Origin: an uncultured Mordavella sp.
GTDB taxonomy: Bacteria; Bacillota; Clostridia; Lachnospirales; Lachnospiraceae
NCBI GenBank assembly: GCA_902406105.1
Contig: CABPCP010000058.1
Span: 1 to 19,033 of the forward strand
Direction: 5' to 3'
Length of the DNA: 19,033 bases
This document shows, one piece after another, positions 1 to 5,736 of this stretch (position 1 is the first letter of the stretch; the number at the start of each line of letters is the position of its first letter). Below the pieces are notes generated by a model. That model was not told where the DNA came from. It saw nothing but the letters and a program-made list of their open reading frames with translations, and ran no database searches. Position numbers and translations under genes: made by a program.

Positions 1-10
1 CGTCAACAAA

Positions 11-61
11 AATAACAATATATTGTGCACAAAATTCATTTTCGCACAATATATTGTTATT
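11..61 (-). promoter_or_regulatory. Tandem NrdR-box-like operator at the window edge
   Basis: A perfect 18-bp inverted repeat (11-28 and 44-61) contains two copies of the core CAATATATTG. As 16-mers, 13-28 matches the known NrdR consensus ACACAATATATTGTGT at most positions (mismatches at the ends) and 44-59 at 13 of 16. The two boxes are 31 bp apart centre to centre, about three helical turns, which is the spacing reported for paired NrdR boxes. NrdR represses ribonucleotide reductase genes. The site lies downstream of the NrdG-like gene on the minus strand, so it probably controls a leftward gene just outside the window, plausibly nrdD (inference). Read on the minus strand, the second arm runs into a short T-run, so an AT-rich terminator is an alternative or additional role. 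Confidence 0.6.
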
Positions 62-102
62 GTATAGTTTTACCAGAAGGCCCGTATTTCCGCCCTTTTC
101 TG

Positions 103-798
103 CTATTCTACGCCGCGCAGCTGAGCGTTTGGCACATATTGCCTTACTATTTCCAGCGCCTGGTTCATGATGTCCTTGTTATAACCTCTAAGCCCCTGCT
201 GGAGCAGATCGCCGGAATCCACAAACTGCTGGAGGTAATAATTCTTGGCGCCCCGGATCCATTTCCCAATGGATTCAAAATCCGACCGCTGGTGGAACTC
301 CCGTACCACCGTAGTCCGGAACTCATAGGGGATCACATCACTCAGAAGATACTGGACGCTCCTGTGGATATTGCGCAAGTCGTACCCCTCGATACCAATA
401 GTCCGCCCATAATTTTCCTGAGAATTCTTGATGTCCATAGCCACGTAATCTACCAGTCCCGCCTCTACGATCCGCTGCAGTCTGTCGGGAAAACTTCCAT
501 TGGTATCCAGCTTGACCGCATATCCCAAACGTTTGATCTCGCCCAAAAAATCCTCGATCCCGTGCTGGATCAGCGGTTCACCCCCCGTCACACATACCCC
601 ATCCAAAATCCCCTGCCGTTTCCGCAGAAAAGCAAAAAATTCATCTTTCGGAATTTCTCGGTTCTTATATGTATCAATTACCAGCGAAGCATTGTGACAA
701 AATGGACAGCGGAAATTGCACCCTGCTGTGAAAACAGTACACGCCACCTTCTCCGGATAATCCAAAAGCGTCAGCTTCTGCAGTCCCTGAATCACCAT
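103..798 (-). CDS. nrdG: Anaerobic ribonucleoside-triphosphate reductase activating protein (NrdG-like, radical SAM)
   Basis: The 231-residue protein is a radical SAM enzyme of the NrdG type. Family members use a [4Fe-4S] cluster and S-adenosylmethionine to install the glycyl radical on the class III ribonucleotide reductase NrdD. The cluster motif CX3CX2C is at Cys27, Cys31 and Cys34 (GCNFRCPFC), followed by a GGEPL SAM-binding segment and a LDTNGSFP strand. The N-terminus (GLQKLTLLDYPEKVACTVF) resembles the longer, NrdG2-like activases rather than the short E. coli type. GGAGG lies 7-8 nt before the ATG. It is the last gene of a minus-strand run after DUF1848 and acylphosphatase, 35 nt after the latter. 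NrdR-like boxes just downstream support a deoxyribonucleotide role and suggest a neighbouring nrdD. Radical SAM assignment is firm; the exact substrate is inferred. Confidence 0.85.
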   Translation of the reverse strand: MVIQGLQKLTLLDYPEKVACTVFTAGCNFRCPFCHNASLVIDTYKNREIPKDEFFAFLRKRQGILDGVCVTGGEPLIQHGIEDFLGEIKRLGYAVKLDTNGSFPDRLQRIVEAGLVDYVAMDIKNSQENYGRTIGIEGYDLRNIHRSVQYLLSDVIPYEFRTTVVREFHQRSDFESIGKWIRGAKNYYLQQFVDSGDLLQQGLRGYNKDIMNQALEIVRQYVPNAQLRGVE

Positions 799-833
799 GT
801 TTATGCCTCCTCTCTCGTTGGCTGTCCCTTTTG

Positions 834-1103
834 CTATCTTGTCTCAAAACTTCTTTCTGTTCCCAACGGAATTTCCTCGGTATCAATCCAGTCAATGGCA
901 ATAAACTGGTTCCGGTTCAGCCCTTCCATCAGCTTATAGATCAAGGTTTCTCTGCCCTGGACCTCCATGCGTACCGTTCCATCCCACTGGTTTTCCACCC
1001 ATCCGGTCAGGCCAAGCGATCTTGCCAGATGTTTTGCTGTATATCGGAACCCCACACCTTGGACTCTTCCGTAAAATGTCATTCTCTTTCTTACTTCTGC
1101 CAT
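834..1103 (-). CDS. acyP: Acylphosphatase
   Basis: This 89-residue protein is a typical single-domain acylphosphatase, which hydrolyses carboxyl-phosphate bonds such as in acetyl phosphate or carbamoyl phosphate. The phosphate-binding loop GRVQGVGFR ends at the catalytic Arg20. The catalytic Asn is Asn38 in GWVENQWDGTV, and the usual WIDTEE segment is near the C-terminus. I chose the ATG at 1103 because AGGAAGGG lies just upstream and MAEVRKRMTF matches the family start. The frame stays open to 1181, but that extension would overlap the DUF1848 gene and adds non-family sequence. The gene sits 28 nt after DUF1848 and 35 nt before the nrdG-like gene, so the three are probably co-transcribed. 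No functional link among them is obvious. Confidence 0.9.
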   Translation of the reverse strand: MAEVRKRMTFYGRVQGVGFRYTAKHLARSLGLTGWVENQWDGTVRMEVQGRETLIYKLMEGLNRNQFIAIDWIDTEEIPLGTERSFETR

Positions 1104-1131
1104 CTGTACGCCCTTCCTTGTCCTGAAGTCA

Positions 1132-2076
1132 TCATATGTCTTTGCGCATTTGGGGTAAATCAAATAAAGAAATCTGATCATCTCTCGCGGATGCCGCTTT
1201 TCTGTCTATAATCTCCTCATCTCCCCGGAAATGTCCGATCAAAAATGGGGATTCGGGGTCATGATTGTTATATTTTTTTCGCGCGCCTTCCCTTCCGCTC
1301 ACCGCATAACAGTAGCGGCAGCCGTTGACGCAGGTATCATACATGCCAATATCAAAGCTCTCCGCGCACCGGCACCCTTTTCGCTGGCCCTTGTCCCGTT
1401 TCAGATCAAGCTTGTATCCGGCCAGCTGCCGCAGCTGTTCCTGATCAATACACGCCCCATGATAAATACCATATCTGCTCAGATCCAACTGTTCCGCGCA
1501 GGTATAGAGAGGGATTCCATATTTCTTGGAAATTTGGGAAAGACCTTCCGCCAGTTTCCATATCTCCTCTATCTCCAGTTCTCTGCAGTCGCTTCCCCTG
1601 TATTCGTCCACAAAACTAATGGTACACCGTCCTGTTGCGTTCCCAAGCCATTGACACATCATTTCAAATTGTTCCAGATGATAAGAAATCGTATACTTCT
1701 CTGTCAGCAGAATCGGGTCAAACCTCCAGTTGATCCTTTCTTTTCCCAGCCTCTGGCTCAATAGCAGGAACGTAGCCATCGCCTCTTCTGTCCTTGGCAC
1801 TTCGGGCTCCAAGTCCTCCCCATAATCTGTGATCGTATACTGAAAACAGTACCGATAACCCATGGCATCCAATTCCCGCAGATACGGCAGCAACGGCTCC
1901 GGATTCTTTGTCCAAAACACAATTCCATCCACCCACTCCGGCGAAAGCCGGATACGGCTTACCTTTCTGCGGTTGTAAGGATTTGGGACCAGCACCTCGC
2001 CCGCTCTCAGCCGGTTCATAAACCACTGAGGATACAAAGCAGGGATGTCAGTCCTTCTGCTGGCACTGATGATCAT
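1132..2076 (-). CDS. DUF1848 protein with C-terminal radical-SAM-like cysteine cluster
   Basis: The 314-residue protein starts MIISASRRTDIPALYPQWF and continues with VFWTKNPEPLLPYL, both hallmarks of the DUF1848 family, whose function is unknown to me. A CX3CX2C cluster (Cys249, Cys253, Cys256 in DTCVNGCRYCYA) sits near the C-terminus, with an extra pair at Cys235 and Cys237. The spacing is that of radical SAM enzymes, which normally carry the cluster near the N-terminus. An Fe-S cluster, possibly with SAM, is therefore likely but unproven. The ATG at 2076 has AAAGGAG about 8 nt upstream, directly beside a palindromic repeat. It leads the DUF1848-acyP-nrdG run. The 74-nt gap to the upstream HD gene is almost entirely repeat, so transcription probably comes from further upstream. 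Confidence 0.85.
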   Translation of the reverse strand: MIISASRRTDIPALYPQWFMNRLRAGEVLVPNPYNRRKVSRIRLSPEWVDGIVFWTKNPEPLLPYLRELDAMGYRYCFQYTITDYGEDLEPEVPRTEEAMATFLLLSQRLGKERINWRFDPILLTEKYTISYHLEQFEMMCQWLGNATGRCTISFVDEYRGSDCRELEIEEIWKLAEGLSQISKKYGIPLYTCAEQLDLSRYGIYHGACIDQEQLRQLAGYKLDLKRDKGQRKGCRCAESFDIGMYDTCVNGCRYCYAVSGREGARKKYNNHDPESPFLIGHFRGDEEIIDRKAASARDDQISLFDLPQMRKDI

Positions 2077-2092
2077 ATCTCTCTCCTTTTTT

Positions 2093-2151
2093 TAATTGGG
2101 GCCGGGGGATTTTTAAAATTCCCCCGTCCCCAATTAAAAATACCCTGTCCC
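2093..2151. repeat. Palindromic intergenic repeat, copy 1 (with CCCTGTCCC tail)
   Basis: The palindromic core is AATTGGGGCCGGGGGATTTT followed by its near-complement. One arm carries GTCC where perfect symmetry needs GGCC, and the centre lacks one base pair of the usual TTTTTAAAAA. The tail CCCTGTCCC is at 2143-2151. The last tail base is part of the TAG stop codon of the HD-domain gene. The other side reaches the ribosome binding site region of the DUF1848 gene. The element fills nearly the whole intergenic gap and would form a strong hairpin in a read-through transcript. Confidence 0.85.
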
Positions 2152-2687
2152 TAATCGAAATTTTTCCTGATCAGGTGACAATACTCTTCATAGGCTGGAA
2201 TCCCTGTGAATTTATCGATCAGGGCATCCCTTACGCCTTTATAATACCATCCGATCGTATGTTTATCCTTCATCCGAAATCGATTCCACAATTCTTCTCC
2301 CATGACCGGATAATCCCGGTCTATATCCCGCATATTGGAAAGCTTATCCGCAAGTCCGATCATCTGTACTTCTCTGGGAGCCGTGCGGATGTGCTCGATG
2401 GTTGCCCGCTTCCGTTCCATCCATGTCAGAGACTTGTCCTCACTTTCTCTGGCAACCATATAGGCTACACGCTCTGAAAATTCCTGAGCTAAGATTCTCT
2501 GCGTAACACCTTCACAATCCTCAATGGTATCATGAAGCACTGCCGCGCTGATCACCTCCTCATCTTTCGTCATGCTGGCTACAATATCTCCAACCTCGAT
2601 GGGGTGAACAATATACGGCCGTTTGGTCCCTTTTCGGAACTGCCCTTCGTGTGCCCTCGTCGCAAACTCGATTGCCTTATCGATCAT
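2151..2687 (-). CDS. HD-domain protein, ppGpp hydrolase-like (MESH1/SpoT HD type)
   Basis: This 178-residue protein is a stand-alone HD-superfamily metal-dependent phosphohydrolase resembling the hydrolase half of RelA/SpoT. The motif series is clear: AHEGQFRKGTKRPYIVHPIEV with metal ligand His28, the HD pair His52-Asp53 in VLHDTIED, and Asp114 in LADKLSNM. No synthetase domain is present. Small proteins of this type can hydrolyse (p)ppGpp or related nucleotides; the substrate here is inferred. An in-frame ATG at 2693 is possible, but AAAGGA would then be only about 2-3 nt away. From the ATG at 2687 the spacing is 8 nt, so I prefer that. The TAG stop shares a base with the repeat copy downstream. 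It is divergent from the dehydrogenase gene. Confidence 0.8.
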   Translation of the reverse strand: MIDKAIEFATRAHEGQFRKGTKRPYIVHPIEVGDIVASMTKDEEVISAAVLHDTIEDCEGVTQRILAQEFSERVAYMVARESEDKSLTWMERKRATIEHIRTAPREVQMIGLADKLSNMRDIDRDYPVMGEELWNRFRMKDKHTIGWYYKGVRDALIDKFTGIPAYEEYCHLIRKNFD

Positions 2688-2693
2688 ATTCAT

Positions 2694-2965
2694 CTTCCTT
2701 TTACGTAACCTCCCGGAGTGTTACTCATGTGATGGTCCGCCTGTTTCACAATTATTCTTAAAATTACCATCATTATCATTTATACATATATAAATCATAA
2801 CATCTCATACTTTAAATAGCAACGATTGTAAGATATAATGTTTGTATCGATTTAGCCCTGCACAGATCAGGAGCATAGCGTCTTCTCGCTTGCTGGGCGC
2901 CATTTGTCCGACCATTTATGAGCGCCTTCCCATGAGCAAAGGCGCAGACAAAAGGAGATTCTATC
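2694..2965. promoter_or_regulatory. Divergent intergenic region with plus-strand promoter and leader
   Basis: For the dehydrogenase I see TTTAAA (2811-2816), a 17-bp spacer and a perfect TATAAT (2834-2839). Transcription would start near 2846, leaving a leader of about 120 nt. The leader ends in a 7-bp GC-rich hairpin (GCGCCTT 2922-2928 with AAGGCGC 2939-2945) followed by AAAGGAG at 2951-2957 and the ATG at 2966. The left part (2750-2810) is very AT-rich and should contain the minus-strand promoter of the HD gene, but no single hexamer pair stands out. I see no gene here. Confidence 0.55.
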
Positions 2966-3700
2966 ATGCCACAAAAAACAATCCTTATTACCGGCTCTTC
3001 CCGCGGTATCGGGCGCAGTATCGCCATGTATTTTGCCGCAAGAGGATACCATGTGTTCATCAACTGCCGGACTTCCCTGAGAGAATTAGAAAAAGTCAGA
3101 CAGGAAATCGACAAAATCGGCTCTGGCCTGTGCACCATCGTTCCCGGTGACGTGGGCGATCCAGCCGCTGTCGAGGAAATTTTTCAAAAAATCCAAACAA
3201 CCGCCGGCCATCTTGATATTCTTGTAAATAATGCCGGTATTTCTCACATTGGACTTCTGACGGATATGACGATCCAAGAATGGGATCAGGTTATCCGCGC
3301 CAACCTATCCTCTGTCTTTTACTGCTGCCGCGCGGCGATCCCTGACATGGTAGCGAAAAAAAGCGGAACCATCATCAACATTTCTTCTATGTGGGGCACG
3401 TCCGGCGCCTCCTGCGAAGCTGCTTATTCCGCGGCCAAATCCGGCGTCAATGGACTGACAAAGGCTCTGGCGAAAGAACTGGCGCCCAGCGGCATACCTG
3501 TAAACGCCATCGCCTGCGGCGTCATCGATACGGAAATGAACAGCCAGTTAACTGAAGAAGACCGCCTTGCCCTGGAAGAAGAAATCCCTATGGGCCGTTT
3601 TGGCTCACCCTCTGAAATTGCCCAGGTCGTCTGGAATCTTGCCGCTTCTCCCGCCTACCTGACTGGCCAGATTATCGGCGTAGACGGCGGCTTTTTATAA
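2966..3700 (+). CDS. Short-chain dehydrogenase/reductase, FabG-like
   Basis: The 244-residue protein is a classical SDR oxidoreductase with a Rossmann fold. The nucleotide-binding motif TGSSRGIG is at residues 9-16 and NNAG at 88-91. Active-site residues Asn113, Ser141, Tyr154 and Lys158 are all present in the expected YxxxK arrangement, and the C-terminus VDGGFL is standard. Length and motifs match 3-oxoacyl-ACP reductase (FabG)-like enzymes. Arg35 after the second strand hints at NADPH preference (inference). No fatty-acid genes surround it, so FabG itself in the main fatty-acid pathway is unlikely; the substrate cannot be told from sequence. AAAGGAG lies 8 nt before the ATG. It has its own upstream promoter, and the downstream MarR gene also has its own, so it appears monocistronic. 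Confidence 0.9.
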   Translation: MPQKTILITGSSRGIGRSIAMYFAARGYHVFINCRTSLRELEKVRQEIDKIGSGLCTIVPGDVGDPAAVEEIFQKIQTTAGHLDILVNNAGISHIGLLTDMTIQEWDQVIRANLSSVFYCCRAAIPDMVAKKSGTIINISSMWGTSGASCEAAYSAAKSGVNGLTKALAKELAPSGIPVNAIACGVIDTEMNSQLTEEDRLALEEEIPMGRFGSPSEIAQVVWNLAASPAYLTGQIIGVDGGFL

Positions 3701-3762
3701 ATTCTTCTTCCCTGCTCATCTCCTAAGGTTACAGACAAATTTTATGCCTCTAAAATATTTGC

Positions 3763-3815
3763 TTGCGCACACAATTTTTCTGGGTTATAATATTCATGCT
3801 CTGCGCTATGAATAT
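3763..3815 (+). promoter_or_regulatory. marR-mate promoter with candidate MarR operator
   Basis: TTGCGC (3763-3768), a 17-bp spacer and TATAAT (3786-3791) form a good housekeeping-type promoter. An 8-bp inverted repeat, ATATTCAT (3790-3797) and ATGAATAT (3808-3815) with a 10-bp gap, overlaps the end of the -10 box and the expected start site. That position would let a MarR dimer block transcription of its own operon. Binding is inferred. AAAGGAGG at 3822-3829 serves the MarR gene. Confidence 0.6.
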
Positions 3816-3840
3816 ATGAATAAAGGAGGCAGCATCGAAA

Positions 3841-4266
3841 ATGAACCTGATCCGATGGCTCTCCATTGCCGGACGCCATACAAAAATGTATCTGGATCAA
3901 CAGTTTGCCCCGTTGGGAATCAACTGCAGCCAGCATATGTATATTATCAAAATCTGTGAACATCCCGGTATTTCTCAGGAACAATTCCTGGATCTTTTCT
4001 ACCTTCATCCCAGCAATATCACTCGCGGACTGGGCAGCCTGATCAAGTCTGGCTTTATAACCAAAAACGCCAGCCAGCAGGATAAGCGGACCTACTGCCT
4101 ATATCCTACACCTAAGGCTTACGCGGTTTATGATAAGATCCTCGCGATTCTTCGCGAGACCCAGGAACAGCTCCTTTCCCCGCTTTCAGAGGAAGATGCC
4201 GGAAAATTTGGAGAAATGCTCCAGGAAATCGCGCTCCAGTCCGTCTTTATGACACAGGAAAAATAG
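3841..4266 (+). CDS. MarR-family transcriptional regulator
   Basis: The 141-residue protein has the MarR winged helix-turn-helix layout. N-terminal helices precede the HTH (about 44-70, recognition helix PSNITRGLGSLIKSG), and the wing contains the typical Asp81-x-Arg83 in QQDKRTYCLYPTPKA. A C-terminal helix probably completes the dimer interface. AAAGGAGG stands 11 nt before the ATG. It is followed after 61 nt by a MATE exporter on the same strand with no terminator between. The arrangement resembles the MepR-MepA pair of Staphylococcus aureus, where the regulator represses both genes until a drug binds; that role is inferred here. The inverted repeat across its promoter is the candidate operator. 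Confidence 0.9.
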   Translation: MNLIRWLSIAGRHTKMYLDQQFAPLGINCSQHMYIIKICEHPGISQEQFLDLFYLHPSNITRGLGSLIKSGFITKNASQQDKRTYCLYPTPKAYAVYDKILAILRETQEQLLSPLSEEDAGKFGEMLQEIALQSVFMTQEK

Positions 4267-4327
4267 ACCATAGGCGGACTTCTAAAAAACTATTTTACCT
4301 AATTATTAAAAAAGGATGTGATCCACA

Positions 4328-5692
4328 TTGCAGAATATGCAGACACAAGAAAATCCACTGGGATACAAAAGCATACCCTCTCTCTTAAAATCTTTCGCAG
4401 TCCCAAGTATCATCGCCATGCTGGTCAGCTCTCTTTACAATATCGTGGACCAGGTTTTCATTGGTCAGGGAGTCGGGTATCTTGCAAACGCCGCTACTAA
4501 CGTTTCCTATCCTCTGACTACCATATGCCTTGCTATTTCCCTTTTGATCGGCATCGGAAGCGCCTCCCAGTTCTCTCTTTATCTGGGAGCCGGTGAACAA
4601 AAAAAGGCCGAGGCCGTAGTAGGCAATGGCATCGCTATGATGCTGACCTTTGGCATTGTCTACGCAATCCTGATCGAGATTTTTCTTCAGCCTCTTTTGC
4701 TTGCTTTCGGCGCCACATCAGAAAATCTTCCTTATGCGCTGACCTATTCTCGGATCATTGCCCTCGGCATGCCTTTTCAGGTTGTGACCACCAGTATGAG
4801 CAATATGATCCGGGCTGATGGAAGTCCAAAATACTCTATGACCTGCATGCTGATCGGCGCCATCGCCAATACTATTTTGGACCCCATCTTTATTTTCGTC
4901 TTTGATCTTGGAGTAGCGGGAGCCGCATGGGCAACGATCATCGGCCAGTTTCTTTCTTTCCTGGCCGCCATTTCTTATATCCGGAGATTCCAGAGTGTTC
5001 AGCTGCATCGGAAAGATATCCGCCTTAATATTCGGATGAGTATTCATACCGCTTCTCTTGGCATGAGCAACAGTCTGAATCAAGTGGCGATCACCTTTGT
5101 GCAGATTGTCCTGAACAACTCATTAACCTATTATGGCGCCATGTCGGAATATGGAAAAGACATTCCTCTGGCAGCCTGCGGCATCGTCATGAAGACGAAC
5201 GCTATCCTGCTTGCGGTTATCATCGGAATCTCTCAAGGTTCTCAGCCCATTATCGGCTTTAATTACGGCGCCAAACAGTATGACCGTGTCCGAAGCACTT
5301 ATAAACTGGCGATTACTTGTAATCTGATCGTATCCGCGATCGGATTTGTCCTGTTTCAGTTCTTCCCCTACCAGATTATCTCTCTGTTCGGGACGGGAAA
5401 TGCCGCATACTATGAATTTTCTATCCGGTTTATGCGCACTTTCCTCTTTATGGTCATTATCAATGGCGTAACCCTGCTTTCCTCCAATTTCTTTGCCGCT
5501 ATCGGAAAGCCGGTCAAAGGACTGCTCCTTTCCATGACCAGACAGGTTTTCTTTTTGATTCCGCTGGTTCTGATCCTGCCCTTGTTCTTTGGTCTTGACG
5601 GCATCTTGTACTCCGGGCCAGTGGCAGATTCTATCGCATTTATTGTCAGTATCCTATTTATCTCAAAAGAACTAAAGAAGATGAAAAACTAA
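4328..5692 (+). CDS. MATE-family multidrug efflux transporter (MepA-like)
   Basis: The 454-residue integral membrane protein has about 12 hydrophobic segments in two MATE halves, the usual family length. The first half begins KSFAVPSIIAMLVSSLYNIVDQVFIGQG, a signature of the MepA/DinF-type branch. The second half contains GISQGSQPIIGFNYGA, typical of the repeat-2 start. Family members export cationic drugs or metabolites by Na+ or H+ antiport; the substrate is unknown. The frame appears to start at a TTG (4328) with AAAGGA about 11 nt upstream. The first ATG (4337) would be about 20 nt from it, so TTG is preferred. It is probably co-transcribed with and repressed by the upstream MarR protein. 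It converges on the ABC permease gene, with a palindromic repeat in the 44-nt gap. Confidence 0.92.
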   Translation: MQNMQTQENPLGYKSIPSLLKSFAVPSIIAMLVSSLYNIVDQVFIGQGVGYLANAATNVSYPLTTICLAISLLIGIGSASQFSLYLGAGEQKKAEAVVGNGIAMMLTFGIVYAILIEIFLQPLLLAFGATSENLPYALTYSRIIALGMPFQVVTTSMSNMIRADGSPKYSMTCMLIGAIANTILDPIFIFVFDLGVAGAAWATIIGQFLSFLAAISYIRRFQSVQLHRKDIRLNIRMSIHTASLGMSNSLNQVAITFVQIVLNNSLTYYGAMSEYGKDIPLAACGIVMKTNAILLAVIIGISQGSQPIIGFNYGAKQYDRVRSTYKLAITCNLIVSAIGFVLFQFFPYQIISLFGTGNAAYYEFSIRFMRTFLFMVIINGVTLLSSNFFAAIGKPVKGLLLSMTRQVFFLIPLVLILPLFFGLDGILYSGPVADSIAFIVSILFISKELKKMKN

Positions 5693-5698
5693 AGCCGA

Positions 5699-5728
5699 GG
5701 CCGGGGGATTTTTATAAATCCCCCGGCC
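5699..5728. repeat. Palindromic intergenic repeat, copy 2 (between convergent genes)
   Basis: GGCCGGGGGATTT and its exact complement flank a TTAT centre (13-bp arms). This copy lacks the CCCTGTCCC tail. It starts 7 nt after the MATE stop and ends 8 nt before the permease stop. A strong symmetric hairpin between convergent genes could act as a bidirectional terminator, but neither side has a clear uridine tract. Confidence 0.85.
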
Positions 5729-5736
5729 CCTATTGA

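Noticed and set aside
25..939. A 304-codon plus-strand open frame
   Set aside because: It lies antisense to the nrdG-like gene and its translation has no family features, while the minus strand encodes clear radical SAM motifs.
2699..2724. GTAAC...GTTAC inverted repeat upstream of the HD gene
   Set aside because: The arms are only 5 bp and the inner bases do not pair consistently, so it is likely chance.
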